A stretch of DNA of 64,000 nucleotides from Closterium sp. Naga37s-1 (taxonomy: Eukaryota > Streptophyta > Zygnematophyceae > Desmidiales > Closteriaceae), in NCBI GenBank assembly GCA_947471745.1, contig CANJKZ010000068.1, positions 2,027,001 to 2,091,000 on the forward strand, read 5' to 3'. Positions 21,475 through 32,290 of this stretch are shown here, in pieces; within the stretch, counting starts at the first letter, position 1, and the number at the start of each line of letters is the position of its first letter. The notes under the pieces were generated by a model, which saw only the letters and a program-made list of their open reading frames with translations, ran no database searches and was not told where the DNA came from. Position numbers and translations under genes: made by a program.

Positions 21475-22293
21475 TGTTATAGTCACAATAGGCTTGAATG
21501 TGCCTAAAACGAAAGATAGAGAGCACAGACGGATTTCTGCACAGCGGCTTCAAACGTTGATAGCGTTCTGCTCACAGCTGCAAATGACCTGATTCAAATT
21601 GTATCTGGAGCGTCTTCACGTCGTCTACAATTAGCAATTTAGATTGCACGATTTGATAAAGAATTGACGACACAGCGTCGGTTTGAACGAACGGTACTAT
21701 GGCAGCCACTATAGTCTTAGAACACAAGATAGGAAGAGTTACGAGTTGGGAATGACTCCCAGCTCCTACAAACCCCAAGAGCCGAGGTACAGTGATGTGG
21801 AACAGTGCCACACTGTCCCCAACCACGAAGGGTCTCGAAACTACCCTTCACTAGGGCCTACACCAAGTGAAATGTTACACTACACAAAGTAATGTAACTA
21901 TCTTCAATATCTTGAGGTGTACCCTTTTGGCGAGCTTCGAAATCACTTGAGGCTTGACACCAAGGCTCAGGCTCCTCATCAATAACTCATCCTTGAGTTC
22001 TTGATGGGTCTGCTGCACACACCTGCGGCACGCCGAACGTGCGACACAGGACAAAATAGAAACCGCGCACGACAAAATAGAAACCGCGCGCGAGACACAA
22101 ACGACCGCGTAACACGCGTCTAGCGATAACTCGCTATTGACTCGACACACACACTCGACATCATGACTCAACATTCACACACAATTATAAGCATGAAATA
22201 TATATTATCCCATGCCCTCATACCATTCCATACACACACACATTCACGCACACGGACAACAAGCCGAGTGCAAACCGTAGGGTTGCACCAACA
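21475..22293 (-). repeat. Copia-F 5' LTR (right end)
   Basis: Carries the element's promoter by position. The primer-binding site lies a few bases inside at 21458-21472. The outer end is followed by the CATCT target duplication. Confidence 0.94.
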
Positions 22294-22298
22294 CATCT

Positions 22299-22777
22299 CT
22301 GAAAAATCAGTGTTTTGCTTGTTGTGTCACTGATGAATCAGTGTTTTATCGCGTTCGACCCCGAAACTGAAAACTTCGTGATTCACGCAATTTCGCCAAT
22401 TAGTTTTCACCGTCAGCACTCAGTTACCCGCCTTGCCGCTCGGACTGTTTTGCTGTACAGGCTGAATTTACTCATTGCTGTCAAAACCGCGCACTATGAT
22501 TGGCTTAGCAGATGATGTAATGAATAGTTGTCACCAAATTCTGCCACCACCTCATGTTTTTGACAAAGCAGGTGTTTTGTGGCAGCCAATTCAGTAGGCA
22601 ACGTCGAGCAGGTGTGGTTTGCCCAGCCAACCCATGCAGGGGTTCTCATACCGACGTCATTTTGTTCACCATGCAAGATTCCCGCACGGCTGGCTCGACC
22701 ACTGATCCATCTGAAATCTTCTCGGCAGTCTCTTTCTCTAGCTTGCATTCTCTTCTTGCTCGTGCCATGGTCTAGCC
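22299..22777 (+). promoter_or_regulatory. Flank upstream of the 22778 gene piece; repeated ATCAGTG palindromes
   Basis: The word CTGAnnAATCAGTGTTTT occurs twice (near 22301 and 22330). The second is a palindrome CACTGAT-GA-ATCAGTG. A similar CACTGACGAATCAGT stands near 53827. TGA-n-TCA-type cores are bound by bZIP factors in plants, so this could be promoter DNA of the downstream gene. No TATA box is certain and no gene is seen in this stretch. Confidence 0.3.
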
Positions 22778-23082
22778 ATGGCGGAAAAAGGTGATGACGG
22801 TTGCGGTGACGATGAGGATGCTACCATAGACCCCAAGTTGAAGATGCGTGATTCACGCACGGGAGTGGATTTCGTTGTCTCCGCTCTTTCAAACGCGAAG
22901 GAGAAAGTTGCGCCCCGCTTTCGTCTAGCAACTAGAGACGATGCCGGAGATAACTGCGCCCCTGCCGAACGCCCTCAACCAGGGCTTCAAACTCGTTTTG
23001 GGCCAATATTACTAATCAGGGTTCTAGGTATAGTCAACCCTGATGCACAGGGTAAAAACAAAATTCCCAGACAAAATCAAAG
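22778..23082 (+). CDS. 5' piece of an unrecognised gene, cut by the Gypsy-1 LTR
   Basis: An open frame of about 101 codons starts MAEKGDDGCGDDED (context AGCCATGGC) and runs into the Gypsy-1 5' LTR at 23083. It would continue only nine codons inside the LTR. The product begins with an acidic patch, followed by a mixed hydrophilic part (DSRTGVDFVVSALSNAKEK) and a short hydrophobic stretch. No family was recognised. The frame ends at the inserted LTR, so the original 3' part is missing or lies elsewhere. It may also be a chance frame, as it is short. An inverted repeat ATCAGGGTT/AACCCTGAT at 23015-23044 lies inside it. Confidence 0.35.
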
Positions 23083-23409
23083 TGTAAGGAATTTTCTCGA
23101 CATTCCTTAGCGCGCCCTGCAACATCGCATAGAGCAGCAGCCGTTGTTTGCCCATTGCTGCTAACGGGGCTTCGCCGACTTCGCGCACACTGTTTCACCA
23201 AACATTGCACCGCTGGCCCGTCCGTGTCGGCCTACGCTTCGGGACTAGCCCGAGCCTCGCAGCCAGTGTAGCACTAGCTAGCTCACACGTACCGCGTTAC
23301 CGTTTGCATGTTTCACGTATAAATGTTTGCTCATGCCTTCGCTCACATTTTGTACTCGTTTGACACCTTAGTGCAATCTTCGCTACCTCGATTCATTGCA
23401 TCCGTAACA
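23083..23409 (+). repeat. Gypsy-1 5' LTR
   Basis: 327 bp with TG/CA ends. It matches the complete LTR of Gypsy-2 at 42105-42431 at roughly nine in ten positions. A GTATAAATG word near 23319 is a likely TATA box. Confidence 0.92.
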
Positions 23410-25859
23410 CTTGGTATTCAGAGCCTCTTTCTTTTCGGACCGTGCATCTCTGCACCCCAAAAAATCAATTTTTGATTTTTTCACTCGAAGGGACTCACGC
23501 ACCTTAGCCCCTAGGAGCCGCTGTCCTCGCGTTCTCTCGTAAACGCGTGCAGCAACGACTGCGCCTAGACTAAGCCGAGCCGACGCCCTTCTTAATGGCC
23601 GAGCACATCGATGTCACAACTCTCACGCAGGAGCACTTGAACGAATTGCTGCGGCAAATCCGCGAAAGCTCTGAAGAAATCGCGGCGCTGACGGCAGAAC
23701 GTACGTCCCTGCAAAACGACAACGCAAGAGCACAGCAAGCACAATCTCAAGCACCCGGCATTCCGATACAGCCCGCACCACAGACATCGCAACATGGAAG
23801 CTTGGGGGAACCCGCGAGCGTGGCCAGTGATGGCGTCGTCCGCCACGACGGAGACGACGACCACGGCACGACACACCCCGAAGCGACGAATGCGGCCAGA
23901 AGTCAGCCTCGAGTCACGATTTCCATGCCGGCCGTCGAATCAACACTGCCGTCGCCGATGCTGCTGAAGCCGCAGCGTCCGCCAGGCTTCGATCCGAGTC
24001 AACAGGGTGGTCCTACTGTTCAGGCGTGGTTGTTCACGATGAACGTTTTTTTCGACGCCAACTACGTCTCGGAGGATACGGCGAAGATTTGCTACGCCGT
24101 GTCGTTGCTGCGAGGACGCGCCATGGACTGGTGGCGTGTCATCGTCACGAAGCCGGTGGACTACGCGACTCTACCGACACGGGAAGGACAAACCGGACCC
24201 TGGGCGCTGTCGTATTTCGTGGAGGTGCCCCAATATCGCACGTGGGACGCGTGGTGCGCAGGTCTGCGCGCTTGGTTTGAGCCAATGCAGCTTCGATCGC
24301 GGCGCGACAGAAGCTCCGCACTTGGCGCCAACTCGGTTCCGTCCAAGACTACACGAGCGGATTTCTGGCGCTATGCGAGCAAGTGGGTTACATGCACGAG
24401 AGCGAGCGCATCGACCGCTACATCGGCGGCCTGAAGCACGACATCGCTCAGGAAATCCAGCTTCGCGGCGTCACCGACTTTCAAGAAATTCTCGCTATGG
24501 CGGAGAAGCTTGACTTCTTCCGCCGACCGAGACCGGGGTCATACGGAAGCAGCAACTGGGGACATCGGCCTCGTGGGACGAACGAGAGCGCCACGATACG
24601 TGCCATCGCTGCGAATGCCGCTGCCGCACCGTTCAACGCGCTGCTTCACGTGCAATCGGCCGAGACACCGTAAGAGTGAATGCCTAGAAAACGCTTAGGG
24701 AAAGGGGGAAGCTGAGCAGCAGAAATAGACCAAGCAGAAGGGAAACGGTGAGAGTCAGTAGCAGACGGGCCCTCTACTGACAGGTCACGCCGCTCGCCCG
24801 ACCCAACCGACCCTCACCGAGTGATTGTGCCGGTTCACGCAATCGACCACACCCGGCCGAATAAGGAGGGTACTACGGTAGACAGCCCCATACTGCTTAG
24901 TGGGAAAATCGGGACAGACTTAGTTAAAATCTTCGTAGACGGGGGAGCCAGCCACGGCCTCATCAACACCGCCACAGCACGGAAACTGAAACTGCCACTG
25001 GAAAGATGCTTACCTGAGATCGATGCACGGCTGGACGACGGCACGCCACTGGCGATACGGGAACGCGTAGACCGGGTTCGGATTCGATGCGGGGGTAACT
25101 TCACATTTAGCCAGGAAATGCTCGCGACAACCCTCGACGGAACCGACATTTTACTCGGTCGTGATTGGCTGCGATGACACAATCCGCGAATCGTCTGGAC
25201 GACGGGTGACTGCACTGTGCGAGTGAACGGTAACAACATCGCCTTACCTTGCTGGGGCTCGCCTGAGTCTTCGTCGGTGCGTGTCAACGCAATCATGATG
25301 AAACGCGCCGTAGCGGCAGGAGCTGACGTGTACGCGGTTCACATTCGGGAAGCCGAGGCAGTAGACAAAGGGGGGGATTTACAGAAACTGCTAGCTGACG
25401 TACCAGATGACCTGGTAGCACTCCTGAAGCAGTACAGCGAAATATTTCCGGACGATCTGCCGACGGGACTGCCACCTCAGCGACCGCACGACCACAAGAT
25501 AGAACTAGAACCGGGAGCACAGTCAACAGTACAGCGACAGTTCCGACTGACCCAACCCAAACTGGACGAACTGAGGAAGCAGCTGGATTACCTGCTCGAA
25601 AAGGAGTTTATTCGTCCGAGTTCGTCACCCTTCGCAGCACCGATACTGTTTGTCAGACTTATATGACCTAGCCTATGTAGGCTATAGTGGGGTAGCACAT
25701 ATGGGGTACAACACATTCTAGGGTTTGTACTTGTACCCAACTTTTCCCTTAGTCATTCATTCTCGTTCCAATTTCCTCATGGTATCGAGCAGGTTCCATC
25801 GTGGGAACTGTTCCTAGGGCCCACCGAATAACGAGTTTTTTTTTTTTTTTCCTGCCCGG

Positions 25860-26690
25860 AGCGCGCTTAGCCCCTGCCCGAGTCGCGCCCTGTGCCTCCT
25901 CTCAGTGGCCTATTGTGGCCCCTCTCACGGCCCCTAACGGCCCCGTTGCGCCGCCCTTACGGCCCCGTCGCGCCGCCCTAGCGACCCCGTCGCGCCGCAC
26001 TCGCGGCCCTGTCGCGCCGCACTCGCGGCCCCTTAGCGGCCCCTCGCGGCCCCGTCCCGCCGCCCTCGCGGCCTCTTTACGGCCCCTCGCGGCCCCGTCA
26101 CGCCGCCCTCGCGGCCCCTTTGCGGCCCCTCGCGGCCCCGTCGCGCCGCCCTCGCGGCCCCTTCGCGGCCCCTCGCGGCCCCGTCGCGCCGCCCTCCCGG
26201 CCCCGTCGCGCCGCCCTCGCGGCCCCTCACAGCCGCTCGCGGCCCCCTTCACGGCCCCGTCACGCCGCCCCTGCGGCCCCGTCGCCGGCCCCCCCTCCTC
26301 CCCTCGGCCACGTCGCCGCCCCACAGCGGCCCTGTCGCCGCCCTTCAGCGGCCCCGTCACCGCCATTTCAGCGGCCCTGTCGCCGCCCTTCAGCGGCCCC
26401 GTCGCCGCCATTCCAGCGGCCCCGTCGCCGCCCCTTCAGCGGCCCCGTCGCCGCCCTTTCAGCGGCCCCGTAGCCGCCCTTCCGCGGCCCCGTCGCAGCC
26501 CCTTTCAGCGGCCCCATCGCCGCCCCTTGCCGCCGTGCCGCCGTGCTGCCGAGCCGCCCTTTCCGCCGAGCTGCCGGGCCGCCTTTGCCGCCGAGCCGCC
26601 GAGCCGCCTTTGCCGCCGAGCCGCCGTTGCCGCTGAACCGCCGAGCCGCCGAGCCGCCGTTGTCGCCGATCAGCCGAGCCGCCGAGCCGC
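25860..26690 (+). repeat. Copia-C leader minisatellites
   Basis: Three successive arrays. Units of about 30 bases with CGGCCCCGTCGCGCCGCCCT lie at about 25940-26290, units of about 22-24 bases with CAGCGGCCCCGTCGCCGCC at about 26320-26520, and short CCGAGCCGCC units at about 26550-26690. Frames through them give only Pro/Arg/Ala strings. Confidence 0.85.
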
Positions 26691-26787
26691 CGAACCGCAT
26701 TGCAGCTGAGACGCCGCCGCCTACCAGCCTACCCCGGAGCGCTGCACTGCCCTACCCCACTGTGCTCACTGCCTCTCTACTGCTGTC

Positions 26788-28707
26788 ATGGCCACCCCTA
26801 GTGATCTCACCTTTGACGCTGAGGGTCGGGCTGTTGACTTTGAGGTCTGGGTAGATGACCTGCAGCTTTTCCTACAGTGCGATAGGTCAACGGTCTCTCC
26901 CTCTTTGACCTCACTTCTGGTGCCTACCCTGCCCCTGCTGCTGATGCTTACGCCACTGTTCGCTCACAGTGGGCCACGCGCGATGCTGCTGCCCGCCTTG
27001 CTATGCGCCGCCACTTACCGACCGCTGAGCGCGGACAGGCAGGAGGAGTTCCAGTGCTTTGCTGCTGCTTCACCTCATCTCGTGTCCATGCTGCTTGCCC
27101 CTGAGGGAGACCCGGATGCACCAGACATCCCGACTCCGCGCTCTTACGCGGAGGCGATAGAGGGTCCCTACTCTTCTCAGTGGCAGGCAGCCATGGATGC
27201 AGAGATGGCTTCTTGGAAGTCCACAGGCACCTACGTCGACGAGGTTCCCCCTCCTGGGGCGAACATCGTCAGTGGCATGTGGATTTTCAGGGTGAAGCGG
27301 CCGCCGGGTTCTCCGCCTGTCTTCAAGGTGCGCTACGTGGCTCGTGGCTTCAGTCAGCGGCAGGGAGTTGACTACTTTCAGACCTTCTCTCCCACCCCGA
27401 AGATGACCACTCTTCGGGTACTGCTGCACATAGCTGCTCACCGTGACTACGAGCTTCACTCTCTTGACTTCAGCACTGCTTTCTTGCAGGGCAGCCTGCA
27501 CGAGGAGATCTGGCTGCGCCGCCCACCTGGCTTCACTGGGTCTTTTCCTCCTGGTACCCAGTGGAGCCTCCGGCGGCCAGTCTACGGTCTCCGCCAGGCA
27601 CCTCGTGAGTGGCACGACACACTGAGGACTACACTTGCGGCTCTTGGGTTTGCTCCTTCTACTGCCGACCCGTCGCTGTTTCTGCGCACCGACACTTCTT
27701 TGCCGCCGTTCTACATCCTCGTGTACGTCGACGACTTGGTCTTTGCCACAGCTGACACTGCTGGACTCGCCCACGTGAAGTCCGAGCTGCAGAAGAGACA
27801 CACGTGCACAGACCTGGGTGAACTGCGCAGCTATCTTGGCTTGCAGATCACCCGGGACAGAGCACAGCGCACCATTACCCTGACTCAGTCACACATGGTG
27901 CAGCAGGTCCTTCAGCGCTTCGGTTTCACGTACTCCTCGCCTCAGGCCACTCCTCTGTCTACTCGCCACTCGCTCTCAGCTCTGCCTTCGGATGAGTCCG
28001 TAGAGTCGAGTGGCCCGTACCCAGAGCTTGTTGGCTGCCTCATGTACCTGATGACCTGCACTCGACCTGACCTTGCATACCCTCTTAGCATTCTGGCACG
28101 CTATGTTGCTCCTGGGAGACACAGACCAGAGCACATGGCTGCAGCGAAGAGGGTGTTGCGCTACTTGTGCAGTACGTCGGGCATGGGGCTTGTGCTTGGA
28201 GGGCGGAGTCCAGTGGTCCTCACTGGTCACGCAGACGCTTCTTGGGCTGACGACCAGGCTACGCAGCGGTCGTCACAGGGTTACACCTTCAGCCTTGGTT
28301 CCGGCTCTGTTTCGTGGCGGTCTACCCCCTCGTCTTCTGTTCTCGGCTCCAGTTGTGAGGCTGAGATCTACGCAGGGGCCATGGCTGCACAGGAGCTACG
28401 CTGGCTCACCTACCTGCTGACTGACCTAGGAGAGCCGCCTCGTTCTCCTCCAGTTCTGTACGTAGACAACAAGGCTATGCTGGCCTTAAGTCGGGAGCAC
28501 AGACTGGAGCACAGAACGAAGCACATCGCTCTGCGCTACTTCCTTGCTCGTGAGCTGCAGCAGCGAGGTCAGCTGCGCCTTGCTTACGTGGCCTCTGAGG
28601 CCAACACTGCTGATATCTTCACCAAGGCACTTGCGCCTTGTGACCATCAGCGCTTCTGTACTCTGTTAGGTCTTGTACCTACCTTGCCTCACTTGCTCAC
28701 TTCTTGA
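26788..28707 (+). CDS. Copia-C gag-start/reverse transcriptase/RNase H frame
   Basis: An open frame of 639 residues. Residues 1 to about 40 are a gag-type start (LTFDAEGRAVDFEVWVDD) like the one in Copia-A. From about residue 90 it carries the copia region before and through reverse transcriptase (RYVARGFSQ, LDFSTAFLQG, YGLRQAPREWH, YVDD near 27724), then RNase H (ADASWADD, SSCEAE, VDNKAM) and the C-terminal ANTADIFTKAL. It is far shorter than a full copia polyprotein because the protease and integrase parts are absent. Its closest relative here is Copia-B. Confidence 0.9.
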   Translation: MATPSDLTFDAEGRAVDFEVWVDDLQLFLQCDRSTVSPSLTSLLVPTLPLLLMLTPLFAHSGPRAMLLPALLCAATYRPLSADRQEEFQCFAAASPHLVSMLLAPEGDPDAPDIPTPRSYAEAIEGPYSSQWQAAMDAEMASWKSTGTYVDEVPPPGANIVSGMWIFRVKRPPGSPPVFKVRYVARGFSQRQGVDYFQTFSPTPKMTTLRVLLHIAAHRDYELHSLDFSTAFLQGSLHEEIWLRRPPGFTGSFPPGTQWSLRRPVYGLRQAPREWHDTLRTTLAALGFAPSTADPSLFLRTDTSLPPFYILVYVDDLVFATADTAGLAHVKSELQKRHTCTDLGELRSYLGLQITRDRAQRTITLTQSHMVQQVLQRFGFTYSSPQATPLSTRHSLSALPSDESVESSGPYPELVGCLMYLMTCTRPDLAYPLSILARYVAPGRHRPEHMAAAKRVLRYLCSTSGMGLVLGGRSPVVLTGHADASWADDQATQRSSQGYTFSLGSGSVSWRSTPSSSVLGSSCEAEIYAGAMAAQELRWLTYLLTDLGEPPRSPPVLYVDNKAMLALSREHRLEHRTKHIALRYFLARELQQRGQLRLAYVASEANTADIFTKALAPCDHQRFCTLLGLVPTLPHLLTS

Positions 28708-28734
28708 CCTTGCTTGTACTGTGATCTTTCTATA

Positions 28735-28904
28735 CCTGCACTTGCTTGTTTACCTTTATATATGATCTTGCATGTGAACTGGCCTTGTGGCCTTGCTCTT
28801 GTGCTCAGACTGTGTGGTGACGTTGTGATCCACCCTAAGCTTGCTTTGCTTTGCTTGACTGGTCTTGTGACCCCTTGTTCTCCCCCACTTTGCCTATGGG
28901 GGTG
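28735..28904 (+). promoter_or_regulatory. Copia-C structured 3' untranslated part and polypurine tract
   Basis: GGCC-TTGT-GGCC is at 28781-28792 and GGTC-TTGT-GACC at 28861-28872. CCCCCA (28882-28887) can pair with TGGGGG (28897-28902) right before the LTR. This is the same arrangement as in Copia-B. Confidence 0.7.
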
Positions 28905-31900
28905 TGTCAGACTTATATGACCTAGCCTATGTAGGCTATAGTGGGGTAGCACATATGGGGTACAACACATTCTAGGGTTTGTACTTGTACCCAACTTTTC
29001 CCTTAGTCATTCATTCTCGTTCCAATTTCCTCACTGTTCACTCCGAAGAAGGACGGGGGTTTTCGCATGTGCATAGACTACAGAGCACTGAACAGGGTTA
29101 CCATCAAATCCCGTTACCCCATCCACGAGCCGATGAACCGATCGACCAAATGCGTACAGCCCGGGTCTTTTCGAAAATTGACCTTCGAGGAGGGTACCAC
29201 CAAATCCGCGTCAACCCACCCGACTGCCCGAAGACAGCCTTCCGAACACGCTACGGATCCTTCGAATACATAGTCATGCCCTTCGGACTGACCAACACCC
29301 CCGCCACTTTTCAAATGACCATGAGCGACGCCTTCCGCCCACTTTTAGATAAATGCGTCATCGTGTACCTTGATGACATACTGATTTACAACCCCGACAG
29401 AGCACAGCACTTGCAGGACATCGAAGCCGTTCTTAAAATACTGAGTGAGAACCGCCTACTGACCAAAGCCTCTAAGTGTGAGTTTCTACAGGACCGACTG
29501 GAGTTTTTAGGACACATTATTTCAGCTGCAGGAGTGGAAATAGACCCGAAGAAGATCGCGACGATTCAAGCATGGCACGCGCCGACAAACTTGACTGAGC
29601 TGCAGAGTTTTCTGGGGTTCGTCAACTACGTGCGACGGTTCGTCCCCGACATGGCGAAGCTGACTGCCCCATTGACCGACCTGCTGAGGAAGGGGGTTGA
29701 GTACACGTGGGGGGAGAAAGAGCAAGCTGCCTTCTTGGCCCTCGAAGAAATTTTGTGCTCGCCGCCCGTGCTTCACATCGCAGATCCGCACCGTCCATTC
29801 GAGCTCGTCACTGACGCTAGCGACATCGCTGTGGGAGCAGTACTGTTGCAGGACTTCGGGAACGGCCTCCAGCCAATCGCGTACGAGTCCCGCAAGCTTC
29901 ACCCGCCCGAATGCAACTACCCGATACACGACCGCGAGATGATGGCGATCGTGCATGCGTTCAAGGTGTGGCGATGTTACCTCACGGGAGCAGACGTGAC
30001 AGTACGGACAGACCACCGATCACTACAGTACCTTCGCGCCCAACCGAATCTCAACCCGCGAGAGATCCGCTGGTTGGAATATCTGGAGTCCAACTTTCAC
30101 TACACGGTCACGTACAAAAAAGGCGCATCCAACATTGTCGACGCACTCACACGCCCCACCGCCCAACTCCACGCCATCCTACTCGCCCAAACCAACCCAC
30201 TGCTAACAGGTCAATTCACCCACGGATATAGGACCGACCCATTTTCACGACTGGAAATTCACAGCAACTGGCAGAAGCAAAATGAGTCTATTACGTAAAA
30301 ACAGGCACCAACCGCATCTGGGTACCCGCGTACTCACTACTGAGGGAACTGTTACTGCAGGAGGCACACGACGGGGTTACCTTGGGACACTTCGGGGTAG
30401 AAAAGACGCGACAGCAGCTGCAGTGGTATTACTACTGGCCAGAGCTGTTGACCGACGTACAGCACCATGTGGGCTCGTGTCCTACGTGTAAGGTGATGAA
30501 GAGCTCGCAAAAAAGAAAGGCGGGTCAGTTGCAGCCGATTCCACCACCTGAGCGCGCCTGGCAGCAGGTTACCATGGATTTCGTCACAGGGTTACCTTCG
30601 AACCCTGGGGGTAACGACGCAGTTATGGTCGTCGTTGACATGTTGACGAAGATGGCACACTTCGCTGCGTGGAAGAAATTGATCTCAGCCGAAGAAACCG
30701 CTCGCCTGTTCATCGCAGCCGTCGTTCGACTACACGAAATACCAGCCGCGATAATCAGCGACCGCAACACGAAGTTCACCAGCAATTTCTGGAAGAACCT
30801 CTGGGAGCAGTTCGGGACAAGGCTACAATTCAGCTCGTCGTACCACCCCGAGACCGACGGTCAAACGGATTGGACGAATCAGACGATGGAGCAGTTGATT
30901 CATGCCACGTGCGACGACCCGACAACCTGGGAGCAGCAGCTGCCGCTGATTGAGTTTGCGTACAACAATGCCACGCCAGCAACGACGCAGCAGTCCCCAT
31001 TCTACCTGAACTACGGGCAAAACCCTACAGTGCCCATGACGCCGAGTCCGGACAACCCAACGCCACGTGCACAACAATTCGCCGAAATTCTGCAAGCTGC
31101 CCGCACCAGAGCCGCTGAAGCAATTATAAAAGCAAATGTCATCGCTAAGCGCAACGCCGACCGCCACCGCCGCCCAGTCACGTACCAGCTAGGCGATTAC
31201 GTACTGCTCGACACACAGAACTTAAGACTGCCCGTCGTACCGGAATTACGACCACGTTACTGTGGGCCATTCCAAATCAGCCACATGATCACCCCAGTGA
31301 CAGCACATTTACTGTTGCCGATGGACTGGTACATCAGCCATTCATTCCACGTCAGCCTGCTTCGCCCATACATCCCAACCACAAGCCAACTGCCTCGTCA
31401 CCGCCTGCCATCCATGACTCGCCCTGCATCGGAGCCGATCATCGAGCCCGAAAAAATCCTGAGCCATCAGATTCGACACCCCACGGGAATCAGGAGGATT
31501 GAATTCCTCGTTCGCTGGAAGGATCGCACGCCAACTGAGGATAGCTGGGTGCCCCTGGCCAACATCGAAAACCACCCTGCCCTGCAACATCGCGTACAGC
31601 AGCAGCCATTGTTCGCCCGTTACTGCTAACGGGGCTTCGCCAACTTCGCGCGCACTGTTTCACCAAGCCTCGCACTGCTGGCCCGGCCGTGTCGGCCTAC
31701 GCTTCGGGACAAGCCCGAGCCTCGCAGCCAGCGTAGCACTAGCTAGCTCGCACGCACCGCGTTACTGTTTGCATGTTTCGCGTATAAATGTTCGCTCATG
31801 CCTTCACTCATATTTTGTACTCGTTTGACACCTTAGTGCAATCCTCGCTACCTCGATTCATTGCACCTGTAACAATAAGTCTGTTTGGGAAGGGTATTTT

Positions 31901-32029
31901 TGTCAGAATGTTATTATCTAGCCTGTAGTGGGGTGCTCTATAGCGAGTACAACCCTGTTAGGGTTTGCTATATGTATCCCAACTGCTGCTAGTGAAACCC
32001 CTTCCTTCCTCATTCCTCATTTCTTCACA
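31901..32029 (+). repeat. Solo LTR of the short-LTR copia group
   Basis: 129 bp from TGTCAGAATG to TTCTTCACA. It shares the blocks TAGTGGGGTGCTCTATAG and AGTGAAACCCC with the TRIM-D LTR. No internal part or partner LTR is next to it, so it probably remains from recombination between two LTRs. Its copy lies at 42458-42586. Confidence 0.82.
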
Positions 32030-32087
32030 AATTTTTTTGGTACACTTTGAGTATGTATAAATATATTTAGAAGTACATTGGTTCAAC

Positions 32088-32290
32088 GCTTCGTGGCTCA
32101 GTTGGTGCGGTTGCTCATTAGATCTGTAAGGTCGCATGTTCCATTCTCGCTGTTGGGGGTGTCCAGGGCTCGAATAGTGTTACGTCCCGTTACGGAGCAT
32201 TCGGTATCAATATAGTTGAGATCGTACCCTGTACAAGTTAGAGAAATAAATCGTATACGCTGTTTTTCAAAGGGTGAAAAAAAACTTACA
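32088..32290 (+). repeat. tRNA-like SINE or tRNA relic
   Basis: An A-box-like TGGCTCAGTTGG (32094-32105) and a B-box-like ATGTTCCATTC (32136-32146) stand at the spacing of a tRNA gene, with a tRNA-like start GCTTCGTGGCTCAG. The T-arm does not pair well and the acceptor ends do not match, so it is not a working tRNA. About 130 further bases without homology follow to an A-rich stretch near 32275, which would fit a SINE body. The copy starts at 42645. Confidence 0.45.

Larger units (their letters stand above)
15811..22293 (-). mobile_element. Copia-F: whole-looking Ty1/copia element
   Basis: LTRs at 15811-16630 and 21475-22293 (about 820 bp) are roughly 98-99% alike by eye. The flanks CATCT (15806-15810 and 22294-22298) are an exact 5-base target duplication. 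The primer-binding site (minus strand TGGTATCAGAGCCCT) is at 21458-21472 and the polypurine tract (minus strand GAGGGGGAGTT) is next to 16631. One long gag-pol frame fills the interior. It is a different copia lineage from A, B, C and E: long LTRs, a classic zinc knuckle, no repeat-rich linker. It looks whole and young. Confidence 0.96.
25651..29033 (+). mobile_element. Copia-C: short Ty1/copia form inside Gypsy-1
   Basis: LTRs of 129 bp at 25651-25779 and 28905-29033 look identical. The exact 5-base target duplication CTGTT is at 25646-25650 and 29034-29038. The undisturbed site is seen in Gypsy-2 near 39465-39470. The primer-binding site starts at 25780 and the polypurine tract ends at 28904. 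Parts are a GC-rich minisatellite leader, a gag-like start, reverse transcriptase and RNase H. No protease or integrase part is seen, so it could move only with help from relatives. It is very young. Confidence 0.96.
23083..31874 (+). mobile_element. Gypsy-1: chromodomain Ty3/gypsy element carrying Copia-C
   Basis: The 5' LTR is 23083-23409 (327 bp, TG...CA), followed by primer-binding site TGGTATTCAGAGCC at 23412-23425. Parts in order: gag (from 23595, coiled N-terminus, then WLFTMNVFF and RAMDWWR), protease (DGGASHGLI near 24940), reverse transcriptase (VYLDDILIY near 29368), RNase H (TDASD near 29812), integrase (HFGVEKT zinc region near 30388, core MDFVTG near 30575 and SDRN near 30755), and a chromodomain-like C-terminus (about 31440-31555). 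A partial 3' LTR ends at 31874. Gene order and chromodomain make it a chromovirus. Its two LTRs differ by about 8%. It is broken in a few places, apart from the Copia-C guest at 25651-29033. Confidence 0.94.

Noticed and set aside
22778-23110. Treating the 110-codon frame as a complete small gene
   Set aside because: Its last codons lie in the Gypsy-1 LTR, so the true end is lost. It is listed only as a truncated piece with low confidence.
25801-26709. A 302-residue Pro/Arg/Ala frame before Copia-C gag
   Set aside because: It is a reading of the leader minisatellites. Opposite-strand frames are equally open.
32088-32159. A functional tRNA gene
   Set aside because: Box-like words are present, but the T-arm and acceptor arm do not pair and the B-box lacks the GGTTCGA core.
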